Positions 49,507 to 58,672 of a stretch of DNA of 64,000 nt are shown here, one piece after another (position 1 is the stretch's first letter; every line of letters starts with the position of its first letter). The translations under genes and the position numbers were made by a program. The DNA comes from an uncultured Chitinophaga sp. (GTDB lineage: Bacteria; Bacteroidota; Bacteroidia; Chitinophagales; Chitinophagaceae), in assembly GCF_946479755.1 (NCBI RefSeq), contig NZ_CAMLHC010000011.1, positions 1 through 64,000 on the forward strand, in the 5' to 3' direction. Below the pieces are notes generated by a model. It was not told the origin of the DNA. It worked only from the letters and a program-made list of their open reading frames with translations, and did no database searches.

Positions 49507-50649
49507 ATGTACCTGAAATCAAATTGGATCATAATTCTGGTTGCGCTGCTGGGCACCGCCTGCGGTGGTGGAAAAAAACAACAGCAACAGGCAGCCATGA
49601 TGGGCATGATGAAGGCAACTGTCGTAGCACAGGAAGTGGTGCCGGCTTCCTATACCGTGCACACCCAGTTCCCGGCTACGCTGACAGCGCACGATGAAGT
49701 GGCCATCCGCTCCGATGTGACCGGCTATCTCTCCGCCATCAAAGTGAAAGACGGCAGTATGGTGAAAAAAGGACAGCCGCTGTATGAGATCGACAAAAGC
49801 CGGTATGTGGCCGCCTATGGCCAGGTAGCCGCCACCCAGCAGCAGGCGGAAGCCGATCTCGCCCAGAAAGAAAAAGATTACGAGCGATATAAAACCCTGC
49901 TGGAGCATGACGCCATCTCCAAACAGACGGTTGACCAGGCTTACACCGCCGTGATGACGTCCAAAGCTAACCTGGCCGCCGCCAAAGCTGCCGTGGCCCG
50001 CGCCGGCACCGACGTCAACCACGCGATCATACGCGCCCCGGTCAGCGGCAGCATCGGTATCGTACAGATCAAAGTCGGCGATATCGTTAACGCCGGCCAG
50101 ACGCTGATCAACACGCTGGTGAACGAACATCCCATCTTCGCCGACTTCGACGTGCCACAGGCCAGCATTCCCCAGTTCTACCGTATCCAGAAAGGACAGG
50201 GCGATGAAAAATTCTTCCTGAAATTCACCAGCGGTGAAACCTATGGCGAACAGGGGAAAATACAGGCCATCAATAATATTGTAGACCCGCAAACCGGTAC
50301 CATCCGGGTGCGGCTGGTGTTCGAAAACAAAGACGGCCAGCTTAAATCAGGTATGAGCGGCGTAGTGGTCATGCAGTACGCCACACCGGCTACACAGGTG
50401 GCCATCCCCGCCAAAGCGATCGTTCAGAACCTCTCCGAAACTTCCGTGATGACCCTCACAAAAGACAATGTGGTGAAACCGGTGCACATCACGCCCGGTC
50501 CTGTGACCGACACCATGCTGATCGTGGAGGACGGCCTCAAAGCCGGTGACCGCATCATCGTGGAAGGCCTGCAGAAAGTAAGGCCCGGAGATACCGTGAA
50601 CGTGGCCGGCCCCGGTACGCCCGCAGCACCGCCGGCAGGTAAACATTAA
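49507..50649 (+). CDS. RND efflux periplasmic adaptor (MexA/AcrA family) lipoprotein
   Basis: The 380-residue protein is a membrane-fusion protein. It has a lipoprotein signal (IIILVALLGTACGGG, Cys about residue 19), a Gln/Met-rich linker, the lipoyl half-motif AIRSDVTGYLSAIKVKDGSMVKKGQPLYEID, a short alpha-hairpin, and beta-barrel and membrane-proximal domains (SGSIGIVQIKVGDIVNAGQT, MSGVVVMQYATPATQVAIP). It anchors in the inner membrane and links the RND pump to the TolC channel. Position between the two partner genes confirms the role. The Ala/Pro-rich C-terminal tail is short. Confidence 0.95.
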   Translation: MYLKSNWIIILVALLGTACGGGKKQQQQAAMMGMMKATVVAQEVVPASYTVHTQFPATLTAHDEVAIRSDVTGYLSAIKVKDGSMVKKGQPLYEIDKSRYVAAYGQVAATQQQAEADLAQKEKDYERYKTLLEHDAISKQTVDQAYTAVMTSKANLAAAKAAVARAGTDVNHAIIRAPVSGSIGIVQIKVGDIVNAGQTLINTLVNEHPIFADFDVPQASIPQFYRIQKGQGDEKFFLKFTSGETYGEQGKIQAINNIVDPQTGTIRVRLVFENKDGQLKSGMSGVVVMQYATPATQVAIPAKAIVQNLSETSVMTLTKDNVVKPVHITPGPVTDTMLIVEDGLKAGDRIIVEGLQKVRPGDTVNVAGPGTPAAPPAGKH

Positions 50650-50671
50650 TTCCTAAAATCACCATCACAGT

Positions 50672-53600
50672 ATGATTTCAAAAACTTTTATAGAGCGCAA
50701 GAATACTACGATAGTTATATCCATCATCCTGGTGATTGTAGGGTTGATCTGTATGTTTAACCTGCCTATTGCCCAGCTGCCAGATATTGCGCCCCCCGTG
50801 ACCGATGTAAGGGCCAACTATGTGGGCGCCAACTCCACCACCGTGGAAGAAACGGTGACCACGCCCATAGAAAACCAGGTGAACGGTACGCCCGGCGCCA
50901 TGTACATACAGTCGGTAAGCGCCAACGACGGCTCCATGAGTATCACCGTTACCTTCAACCTCGGCACCGATCCCGACATCGCCACGCTCGACGTGCAGAA
51001 CAGGGTGAGCCTCGCCCTCCCCAGTACGCCGGACGAAGTAAGGCGTGTAGGGGTGACCGTTAAAAAACGTTCCAACGATATGTTGATGGTGATCGGGCTC
51101 AACTCGCCGAAAGGACAACATACCCGCGAATTCCTCGACAACTACATCAATATTTACCTCAAACCGGAACTGGCCCGTATTGAAGGGGTGGGAGACGTGA
51201 ATGCCTTCTCGCAGGACTACAGTATGCGTATATGGCTTAACCCCGATAAAATGGCAGCGCTCAACCTGACGGCGGCTGACATCGCGCGGGCGGTGACCGA
51301 ACAGAACCAGCAGGTGCCGGCAGGTAGTATCGGGGCGCCCCCCATGTCCCGCACCCAGGCTTTTGAGTATACGGTCAGCGTAAAAGGCCGCCTGGCCACT
51401 TCGGAAGAATTTGGTAATGTGGTGGTCGCCAAAAATCCCAACGGCGGCCTTATTCGCCTCCGGGACGTGGCCCGCATCAACCTCGGTTCCTTCACCTATG
51501 CGATCGACGCGAAAGCAGACGGTAAAACCGGTAGCGGTCTGGCTATCTACCTGGCGCCGGGCGCCAACGCCCTCGATGTGAACGACCGGGTGATCGCCAA
51601 GATGGAAGAACTGGCCAAATCTTTCCCCGAAGACGTCAACTGGCTGATTCCTTTTGAAACGACCTCCTTCGTAAAAATATCCATCAACGAGGTGTTCCAT
51701 ACTTTCCTTGAAGCCCTCGGGCTGGTGGTGATCGTGGTGTTTATCTTCCTGCAGAACTGGCGGGCGACCATCATCCCGATATTGGTGATCCCCATCTCGT
51801 TGATCGGTACTTTTATCTTCTTCCAGCTGCTGGGATTCTCTATCAATACCCTCACCCTCTTCGGTTTTGTGCTGGCCATCGGTATTGTGGTGGACGATGC
51901 CATTGTTGTGGTGGAGGCGGTCCAGCATCATATCGACGCCGACCTGATGTCGCCGCGGGAAGCCACTTTCAAAGCCATGTCGGAAGTACAGGCGCCGGTA
52001 ATCGCCATCGCACTGATCCTCGCAGCGGTGTTTGTGCCGGTAGCATTTATCCCCGGTGTAAGCGGACGGTTGTACCAGCAGTTTGCGCTCACCATCGCAT
52101 TTTCGGTATTGCTCTCCGCCTTCCTGGCGTTAACGCTCACACCGGCCCTGACAGCTATCCTGCTGCGGCCTGCCCATCTTACCAAAAAATCACACGGGCT
52201 GAATAAGTTCTTCTATAAATTCAACGAATGGTTTACCCGGGTCACCAACCGCTACGGCAACATGGTGATGCGGTCCATCCGCTTTACGCCGGTGGTGCTT
52301 ATCCTGCTGGGGGTGCTGTTCGCCGTTGCTTTTTATCTTTTTAAGAAGACACCCACCACCTTTGTGCCCCAGGAAGACATGGGCGCCCTCTTTATAGCAC
52401 TGGAGCTGCCGGAAGCCGCATCTACCGAACGAACAAAAGAAGTGGTGGATGAAATCGGCCATATCCTCAGCGCCGACAGCGCGGTGAACCACTTTTTCGG
52501 TATCACCGGGATGAACTTCGTGGCCAACGCGGTGAAACCCAACTCAGGCACTTTCTTCGTGAGCCTCAAACCATGGGATGAGCGCTACGCGCACGGAGAC
52601 GACATCGGTAAAGTGCTGGGCCGTATCCAGGGCGCTGCCTCGCGTATCATCGGCGCTACCATCATCGCCATCCCGGCGCCCACCCTGCGTGGTATGGGTA
52701 CATCGGGCGGCTTCTCGTTTATCCTCGAACAAAAAAGTAACCCGGATATCAAACAGTTCATGCAGGTGATGGGGCAGTTCCTGATGGAAGCCAACCAACG
52801 GCCGGAAATAGCCCGCGCCTACGCCTTCTTCAGCGCCAACACGCCGCAGTTCAACGTGGAAGTAGACAGGGACAAATGTAAACAGCTGGGCGTGGCCGTC
52901 AGCGATGTGTTCAACGCCCTGCAGACCTTCCTCGGTGGCCTGTATGTCAACGACTTCACCCGTTTCAGCCGCAGCTTCCGTGTGGTGATGCAGGCAGACT
53001 CGCTGTACCGTACCAGCATCGACAACCTGGCTACTTATTATGTACGCAATAACCTGGGACAGATGGTGCCGCTCAGCGCGCTTATCACCACCAAAAAAGG
53101 TGCAGGCGCCCCGGTAATCAATCACTTCAACCTGTACCGCTCCGTGGAGATAGATGGTGACAGCCAGGTGGGCTATAGCAGCGGCGACGCCATTAAGGCG
53201 TTACAGGAAGTGGCCGCCAAAGTGCTGCCGGAGAACTTCGGTTATGAATGGGCCAACGTGTCGTTACAGGAAATAAAAGCAGGTAATAGCAGCGTGCTGA
53301 TCTTCATGTTGTCTATCCTGTTTGTATTCCTGCTGCTCACCGCGCTGTACGAAAGCTGGTCCGTGCCTTTCTCCGTACTGCTGGCAGTGCCGGTGGCGTT
53401 GTTTGGTTCCATCGTGGCGCTGTCGCTTACCAAACAGGCCAACAGCGTGTACTCCCAGATCGGTCTCATTACCCTGATCGGGCTGGCTGCTAAAAACGCC
53501 ATCCTGATCGTGGAGTTCTGTAAAGAGCGGGTGGACAGGGGGATGCCGCTGATGGAGGCTACGCTGGAAGCGGTGAAACTGCGTTTCAGGCCTATCCTCA

Positions 53601-53845
53601 TGACGTCCTTTGCCTTCATCCTCGGCGTGGTGCCGCTGTGCCTGGCACAGGGCGCCGGTGCTGCTTCCCGCGTTAATATAGGCTACACCGTTATTGGCGG
53701 TATGCTGGCCGCCACTGTGCTGGGGGTATTCACCGTTCCGGTATTATATGTGCTCATCACCAAACTGGCCTACGGTAAAAAGAAACTGGCCGAACTGGAA
53801 GCGCACGGCAACGAAGAGAAAAAACCGAAAGGGCTGGGCGAATAG
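50672..53845 (+). CDS. RND multidrug efflux pump, HAE1 family (AcrB-like)
   Basis: The 1057-residue inner-membrane protein has twelve membrane helices and two large periplasmic loops. It starts FIERKNTTIVISIILVIVG, has helix 4 GIVVDDAIVVVEAV with the paired proton-relay aspartates, the pore-domain phrase YVGANSTTVEETVTTPIENQ, and the C-terminal GLAAKNAILIVEFCKE. These mark the hydrophobic/amphiphilic efflux subfamily, which expels drugs, dyes, bile-type detergents or secondary metabolites using proton flow. It forms a tripartite system with the two genes upstream. No regulator gene is adjacent. Substrates are unknown. Confidence 0.96.
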   Translation: MISKTFIERKNTTIVISIILVIVGLICMFNLPIAQLPDIAPPVTDVRANYVGANSTTVEETVTTPIENQVNGTPGAMYIQSVSANDGSMSITVTFNLGTDPDIATLDVQNRVSLALPSTPDEVRRVGVTVKKRSNDMLMVIGLNSPKGQHTREFLDNYINIYLKPELARIEGVGDVNAFSQDYSMRIWLNPDKMAALNLTAADIARAVTEQNQQVPAGSIGAPPMSRTQAFEYTVSVKGRLATSEEFGNVVVAKNPNGGLIRLRDVARINLGSFTYAIDAKADGKTGSGLAIYLAPGANALDVNDRVIAKMEELAKSFPEDVNWLIPFETTSFVKISINEVFHTFLEALGLVVIVVFIFLQNWRATIIPILVIPISLIGTFIFFQLLGFSINTLTLFGFVLAIGIVVDDAIVVVEAVQHHIDADLMSPREATFKAMSEVQAPVIAIALILAAVFVPVAFIPGVSGRLYQQFALTIAFSVLLSAFLALTLTPALTAILLRPAHLTKKSHGLNKFFYKFNEWFTRVTNRYGNMVMRSIRFTPVVLILLGVLFAVAFYLFKKTPTTFVPQEDMGALFIALELPEAASTERTKEVVDEIGHILSADSAVNHFFGITGMNFVANAVKPNSGTFFVSLKPWDERYAHGDDIGKVLGRIQGAASRIIGATIIAIPAPTLRGMGTSGGFSFILEQKSNPDIKQFMQVMGQFLMEANQRPEIARAYAFFSANTPQFNVEVDRDKCKQLGVAVSDVFNALQTFLGGLYVNDFTRFSRSFRVVMQADSLYRTSIDNLATYYVRNNLGQMVPLSALITTKKGAGAPVINHFNLYRSVEIDGDSQVGYSSGDAIKALQEVAAKVLPENFGYEWANVSLQEIKAGNSSVLIFMLSILFVFLLLTALYESWSVPFSVLLAVPVALFGSIVALSLTKQANSVYSQIGLITLIGLAAKNAILIVEFCKERVDRGMPLMEATLEAVKLRFRPILMTSFAFILGVVPLCLAQGAGAASRVNIGYTVIGGMLAATVLGVFTVPVLYVLITKLAYGKKKLAELEAHGNEEKKPKGLGE

Positions 53846-53848
53846 TTT

Positions 53849-53856
53849 TATTTTTG
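53849..53856 (+). promoter_or_regulatory. Promoter -7 box for the methyltransferase gene
   Basis: TATTTTTG matches TAnnTTTG and lies 3 bases after the efflux-pump stop. The expected start site is at or next to the ATG at 53860, so the mRNA would be leaderless. Confidence 0.45.
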
Positions 53857-53859
53857 GTC

Positions 53860-54624
53860 ATGAAAAATACGGAACGATTCAGCAACAGGGTAGACAACTA
53901 TGTAAAGTACCGGCCACATTACCCGGTGGCCATCATACCATACCTGGCTGCTGAAGTGGGGCTTACCCATCAGTCCGTAATAGCCGATATCGGCTCCGGT
54001 ACCGGTATTTCTGCAACACCTTTCCTGGATAATGGTAATACCGTTTATGCCGTGGAGCCTAATAAAGAAATGCGGGAGGCTGCGGAGAAATTGCTGCTGA
54101 GGTATCCTAACTTCCGGAGTGTAACGGGAACGGCAGAACGTACCACCCTGCCACATCACTCTGTGGACCTGATCATCGCCGGCCAGGCATTTCACTGGTT
54201 TGACCAGGAAGCCGCCGGCGAAGAATTCCGGCGTATCGCAAAACAAGATGCCTATGGCGTACTGATGTGGAATGTCCGGCAGATGAACACTCCCTTTGAA
54301 CAAGCCTACGAAGACCTGCTGCATCGGCATGGCATAGACTATAAAGACATGAAACACCGGAATATAGGTCCGGCACAGCTGGGCATCCTTTTTGCACAAG
54401 GGTCCTTCCGGGAGAAAACTTTCCAGAATGTGCAGCGTTTTGACTTTCCTGCGCTGAAGGGGCTGTTAACCTCTTCATCGTATATGCCGGACAGGACAAA
54501 TCCCGGTTATACAGCGATGGTAAAGGACCTGGAAGATATTTTTGAAAAATACCAGGAAAACGGCATGGTCCTGTTCCGGTACGAAACAAAATTATACACA
54601 GGCTTAATAGCGCACACACGCTGA
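53860..54624 (+). CDS. Class I SAM-dependent methyltransferase
   Basis: The 254-residue cytoplasmic protein has the Rossmann methyltransferase motif I VIADIGSGTGISATPFLD (about residues 44-61), motif II YAVEPNKEMREAAE, and post-motif LIIAGQAFHWFDQEAAGEEFRRI, typical of methyltransferase type 11 proteins that act on small molecules. It begins FSNRVDNYVKYRPHYP, common in this group. The substrate is unknown. It starts 14 bases after the efflux pump on the same strand but has its own promoter-like box. The ATG at 53860 is preferred over an in-frame TTG at 53854. Confidence 0.9.
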   Translation: MKNTERFSNRVDNYVKYRPHYPVAIIPYLAAEVGLTHQSVIADIGSGTGISATPFLDNGNTVYAVEPNKEMREAAEKLLLRYPNFRSVTGTAERTTLPHHSVDLIIAGQAFHWFDQEAAGEEFRRIAKQDAYGVLMWNVRQMNTPFEQAYEDLLHRHGIDYKDMKHRNIGPAQLGILFAQGSFREKTFQNVQRFDFPALKGLLTSSSYMPDRTNPGYTAMVKDLEDIFEKYQENGMVLFRYETKLYTGLIAHTR

Positions 54625-54640
54625 ATGTGAAATTGTTTTC

Positions 54641-54648
54641 TATCTTTG
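54641..54648 (+). promoter_or_regulatory. Promoter -7 box for the CysE-like gene
   Basis: TATCTTTG matches TAnnTTTG 16 bases after the methyltransferase stop. The leader to the next start would be about 160 bases and holds no other recognised element. Confidence 0.45.
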
Positions 54649-54812
54649 TTGCCGTCGGATAGTTAATAAAAAAATTGAATAACCTTTAATAACCTGTTAA
54701 ATACAGGTCTTTTTATATGCCATATCTTACCTGGAGCAACATCCCATTGTTTTGCTTCCATTGCCGGCTATGAAAGTACCTGGACGCATACACTATTATT
54801 AATCAGAACAAT

Positions 54813-55460
54813 ATGGGTTTTTGGGATAAAGTAAAGATGGACCTGTCATGGTATAACGTTAGAAACGGCGTACCTACTGTACCTCGTGGCGGAAAAGGGA
54901 AGTTGTTGTTGCTCACCGTCAAAAGGGCTTTAAAAAGCGAAGCCTTCCATGCAGTGCTCCTGTTCAGATTATGCAGCTACTTCCATAGTAAGCGGATAAA
55001 AATCATGACTTTTTATTATTCGAACCGCCTCCGGCGGCGCTATGGTTCTACCCTGGCCCATACCGCGGATATCGCCGGAGGGCTCCGGTTACCGCATCCC
55101 TACGGTGTGATCATCGGAGGGAATGTTAAAATAGGGGCAATGACCACCATCGGACAACATGTGACCCTGGGTGGAAATTTCGGAAAAACGAAAGGGAACA
55201 GAACAACTCCTGTCATCGGCAGTTGGTGTTTTATTTGTGCCGGCACCGTGATCGCCGGCCCGGTTACTGTCGGTGATGATGTGATCATAGGGGCCAACTC
55301 CACGGTGAGCAAAGATGTGCCGGACCATGTGATTGGCAGCGGCAACCCTTTTGTAATAGGTAAGGTAAAGGAACCGGGGACGGCGGTGGAGCTGAATAAA
55401 ATTCTGTATGCAAAATTTTATGGTTACCCGGACGAAGTGGTAAACAATATCGGTATTTAA
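54813..55460 (+). CDS. Serine-acetyltransferase-like (CysE family) hexapeptide acyltransferase
   Basis: The 215-residue protein has an N-terminal helical segment and a left-handed beta-helix of hexapeptide repeats: AGGLRLPHPYGVIIGG, VKIGAMTTIGQHVTLGG, PVTVGDDVIIGANSTVSKDVPDHVIGSGNP. The His in PHPYG and the one in GQHVTLGG match serine acetyltransferase active-site positions. The N-terminal SATase helical domain is shorter than in true CysE, so it may act on another acceptor, as many capsule- or lipid-linked members do. It is monocistronic, with a promoter box 160 bases upstream and a very strong hairpin downstream. Confidence 0.82.
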   Translation: MGFWDKVKMDLSWYNVRNGVPTVPRGGKGKLLLLTVKRALKSEAFHAVLLFRLCSYFHSKRIKIMTFYYSNRLRRRYGSTLAHTADIAGGLRLPHPYGVIIGGNVKIGAMTTIGQHVTLGGNFGKTKGNRTTPVIGSWCFICAGTVIAGPVTVGDDVIIGANSTVSKDVPDHVIGSGNPFVIGKVKEPGTAVELNKILYAKFYGYPDEVVNNIGI

Positions 55461-55483
55461 TAAAACGTAGTACTGCCATAATT

Positions 55484-55517
55484 AAAAAGCGAAGAGACCT
55501 GGTCTCTTCGCTTTTTT
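55484..55517. terminator. Bidirectional terminator between converging genes
   Basis: AAAAAGCGAAGAGAC pairs perfectly with GTCTCTTCGCTTTTT around a 3-base loop. The A and T runs let it end transcription from both sides. Confidence 0.95.
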
Positions 55518-55540
55518 GCTGATAAGATATAGTCGTCCGG

Positions 55541-58465
55541 TTAAACCAGGCTGTTAAATAATATCTCCACCGGATGCAGTGCTTTTACGCCGGTGCCGTC
55601 TTTCACCTGGTGGCGGCAGCTGGTGCCGGGGGCGGCGATCAGGGTGCCAGTGGGGGCATTGCGCACCGCCGGGAACAGCACCATTTCCCCGATCTGCATA
55701 CTGAGATCGTAGTGTTCTTTTTCGTAACCGAAAGATCCGGCCATACCGCAGCAGCCGGAGGGGATCACTTCTACGGTGTAGTGTTGCGGGATAGACAACA
55801 TCTTCTTGCTGTGCAGCGCGGAAGACAGTGCTTTCTGCTGGCAGTGCCCGTGCAGCTTGATCTGCTGTGGCTGTGTGGTGAACTGCGCTGCGGTGATATG
55901 TCCTTTCTCTGCTTCGCTGGCAATAAATTCATCGATCAGGAAACAGTTTTTGGCCAGCGTCTGCGCCTGCTGACGAAGGTTTTCCCGTACCAGGTCGGGG
56001 TATTCATCGCGGAAGCTGAGGATGGCAGAGGGTTCTACGCCCAGCAGGGGAGTATTATCATTGATAACGTTGCTGAATATACGCACATTCTCTTCTGCCA
56101 GCTCACGCGCCTGGCGCAGCAGTCCTTTGGACATGTAAGCGCGCGCGCTCTCCGGGTGGTCGATCATTTTTACTTCGTAACCGAGGCGGTGCAGCAGCTG
56201 CACTGCTTTGATGCCTACCGGCGTATCGTTGTAATTGGTAAACTCATCACAGAAGAGATATACGATGCGGTTGCCGGCGCCTTGTTTTTCTTTGGGCCAC
56301 GTTTGGTTAAACCATTTCCGCAGCGTGGTGCCGTGGAGGCCGGGCAAAGAGCGCTTGGCCGCAAAGCCGCTGAATTTCCGGATAATGCCGCCGGTAAAGC
56401 TGTTATTGATCAGTCCATTGTAGATGCCGGGGGCGATGGCCGCGAGGCCGGACAGTTTGGAGAAATTACCGATCATCCTGGCGCGCATAGGCACGCCGTT
56501 GGCATCGTAGTAGTGTTGCAGGAACTCCATCTTCAGCTTGGCCATATCTACGTTGGACGGGCATTCTGACTTACAGCCCTTGCAGGCGAGGCAGAGGTCC
56601 AGCACTTCATAGATCTCTTTGTGATCGAAGCGGTTTTCTTTGGTGGAGTGTGTCAGGAACTCACGCAGGATGTTGGCCCTGGCGCGGGTAGTATCTTTTT
56701 CGTTGCGGGTGGCCATGTAGCTGGGGCACATGGTGCCACCGCTCAACGGTGTTTTGCGGCAGTCGCCGGAACCGTTGCACTGCTCGGCGTGCTGCAGCAC
56801 GGTTTGTTCCGGGAAGTGGAAGATGGTATGGAAGTCCGGTGTTTTTTGTCCGGGTTCATAGCGCAGCATGCTGTTCATGGACGGTGTGTCCACGATTTTG
56901 TTGGGATTGAAGATATTTTCAGGGTCCCAGGTGTATTTGATCTGGCGCAGCAGCTCATAGTTTTTTTCGCCTACCATCTGGCGGATGAATTCACCGCGCA
57001 GGCGGCCGTCGCCATGTTCGCCGCTGAGAGAGCCATGGTATTTTTTAACGAGCGTGGCTATTTCTTCCGCGATGGTCCTGAAGAGCTGATTGCCTTCTTC
57101 CGTTTTCAGGTTGATGATCGGGCGGAGGTGGATCTCACCGCTGCCGGCGTGTGCGTAGTGTACGGCATGCAGGTCATACTTTTCCAGGATCACGTTGAAG
57201 TCACGGATAAAATCGGGGAGGTCTTCCACGGCCACGGCGGTGTCTTCAATCACGGGCACGGCTTTTTCGTCGCCGGGCAGGTTACTGAGCAGTCCCAGTC
57301 CGGCTTTGCGGAGGGTCCAGATTTTTTTGGTGTCCTCTCCGAACAGGAGGGGGAAGTGGTATCCCAGTCCGGCAGCGCGCAGCCGGGCTTCGAGGCGGCC
57401 TGCTATTTCTGTCACTTCTTCGCGGGTGTTGCGGCAGAATTCCACCACGAGGATGGCGCCGGGGTCGCCCTGTACGAAGAAGCGGTTTTTACGTTGTTCG
57501 ATATTGTCTTTGGTGCACTCGAGGATGAAGTGGTCTATCAGTTCGCTGGCGCTGGGTTTGAAGTCCATCACCTGGATATTGGCCCGCAGGGATTCGTCCA
57601 CGCTGTTGAAGTGGATGCAGAGCAGGCCTGTCTCTTTGGGAGGCAGGGGGTCGATATGCAGTTTTATTTCGGTGATCAGCGCGAGGGTTCCTTCGGAGCC
57701 TGCGATGAGTTTGCAGAAATTAAAATCTTCGGTGCCGGCGGTAAAGGGAGCGGTTTCCAGCAGCATATCCACGGCATAGCCGGTATTGCGGCGGGGGATG
57801 CTCTTTTTAGGGAATTCGCGGCGTATCTCCTCCTGGTTGCGATAGTCACTCAGGGTGCTGCGTATCTGTTGATAGATGCGGGTTTCGAGTGTGTCCGGCC
57901 CTTCGCATTTGGCGTGGAACGCGTCGGGGCTGAGGGTGTTGAAGGTGACTTCTTCGCCGTTGCTCAGCAGGGCTTTCACTTCCAGCAGGTGTTCGCGGGT
58001 GCTGCCGTATACCACGCTGTTGGAGCCGCAGGAGTTGTTGCCCACCATCCCGCCGATCATGGCGCGGTTGGCGGTGGATGTTTCGGGGCCGAAGTAGAAG
58101 CCGTGCGGCTTCAGGTACATGTTCAGCTCGTCGCGGATCACCCCGGGCTGTACGCGTACCCAGTTTTCGGCGGTATTGAGTTCCAGTATTTTGGTAAAGC
58201 CGCGGGACACATCGGTAATGATACCGTTGCCCACCACCTGGCCTGCCAGCGAGGTGCCTGCGGTACGGGGTATCAGCGATGTTTTATTGGTACGCGCAAA
58301 AGAGATCAGTTTCTTCAGGTCGTCTGTTGATTCGGGGATGGCCACCGCCAGCGGCATTTCACGGTATGCCGACGCATCGGTGGCATAGAGTGTCCGCATG
58401 GTATTGTCTGTATAAAGCGTTCCTTCCAGTTCCTGGGCCAATTGTTCCAGCTTTTCGCGCATCAT
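55541..58465 (-). CDS. FAD-linked oxidase with Fe-S domain, D-lactate/glycolate dehydrogenase type
   Basis: The 974-residue protein combines an FAD-binding PCMH domain (about 30-260: PRTAGTSLAGQVVGNGIITDV, GGMVGNNSCGSNSVVYGSTREH), an FAD-oxidase C-terminal domain (about 270-540, with HAGSGEIHLRPI and GEHGDGRLRGE), and a ferredoxin-like module with CLACKGCKSECPS. Two CCG-type segments follow (LHGHCQQKALS and PSGCCGMAGSFG). This is the layout of respiratory D-lactate dehydrogenases and of fused GlcDF-like glycolate oxidases, passing electrons to the quinone pool. D-2-hydroxyglutarate is another possible substrate. It is monocistronic, with a -7 box upstream, and sits far from the L-lactate operon at 15883. 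Confidence 0.92.
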   Translation of the reverse strand: MMREKLEQLAQELEGTLYTDNTMRTLYATDASAYREMPLAVAIPESTDDLKKLISFARTNKTSLIPRTAGTSLAGQVVGNGIITDVSRGFTKILELNTAENWVRVQPGVIRDELNMYLKPHGFYFGPETSTANRAMIGGMVGNNSCGSNSVVYGSTREHLLEVKALLSNGEEVTFNTLSPDAFHAKCEGPDTLETRIYQQIRSTLSDYRNQEEIRREFPKKSIPRRNTGYAVDMLLETAPFTAGTEDFNFCKLIAGSEGTLALITEIKLHIDPLPPKETGLLCIHFNSVDESLRANIQVMDFKPSASELIDHFILECTKDNIEQRKNRFFVQGDPGAILVVEFCRNTREEVTEIAGRLEARLRAAGLGYHFPLLFGEDTKKIWTLRKAGLGLLSNLPGDEKAVPVIEDTAVAVEDLPDFIRDFNVILEKYDLHAVHYAHAGSGEIHLRPIINLKTEEGNQLFRTIAEEIATLVKKYHGSLSGEHGDGRLRGEFIRQMVGEKNYELLRQIKYTWDPENIFNPNKIVDTPSMNSMLRYEPGQKTPDFHTIFHFPEQTVLQHAEQCNGSGDCRKTPLSGGTMCPSYMATRNEKDTTRARANILREFLTHSTKENRFDHKEIYEVLDLCLACKGCKSECPSNVDMAKLKMEFLQHYYDANGVPMRARMIGNFSKLSGLAAIAPGIYNGLINNSFTGGIIRKFSGFAAKRSLPGLHGTTLRKWFNQTWPKEKQGAGNRIVYLFCDEFTNYNDTPVGIKAVQLLHRLGYEVKMIDHPESARAYMSKGLLRQARELAEENVRIFSNVINDNTPLLGVEPSAILSFRDEYPDLVRENLRQQAQTLAKNCFLIDEFIASEAEKGHITAAQFTTQPQQIKLHGHCQQKALSSALHSKKMLSIPQHYTVEVIPSGCCGMAGSFGYEKEHYDLSMQIGEMVLFPAVRNAPTGTLIAAPGTSCRHQVKDGTGVKALHPVEILFNSLV

Positions 58466-58488
58466 GGTATGTACCGGGTTTGAAAGGG

Positions 58489-58496
58489 CAAATTTA
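58489..58496 (-). promoter_or_regulatory. Promoter -7 box for the FAD/Fe-S oxidase
   Basis: On the minus strand this reads TAAATTTG, an exact TAnnTTTG match, giving a leader of about 20 bases before the ATG at 58465. Confidence 0.5.
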
Positions 58497-58613
58497 ATAC
58501 ATCAGTCCGGCTTTTTTATCTCTTGTAAAGTATTCGGCAAAAAAAACTACCCTACTGCTCAGGCTTTTATCGGAGGCGGGGCTTTGACCGGAGGAATTGC
58601 ATAAAAAGCAAAA

Positions 58614-58641
58614 ATCCGGTAAATCGTCTGATTTACCGGAT
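58614..58641 (-). terminator. Intrinsic terminator of the MBL-fold gene
   Basis: A perfect 12-bp stem, ATCCGGTAAATC / GATTTACCGGAT, with a 4-base loop is followed on the minus strand by a T-rich run (TTTTGCTTTTT). Confidence 0.9.
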
Positions 58642-58672
58642 CTTTGCGTCCTGGTATCCTGCATTGTGATCT

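Noticed and set aside
56621..58330. 569-codon open frame antisense to the FAD/Fe-S oxidase
   Set aside because: It is a compositional shadow of the oxidase; the residues are low-complexity Gly/Phe/Val without motifs.
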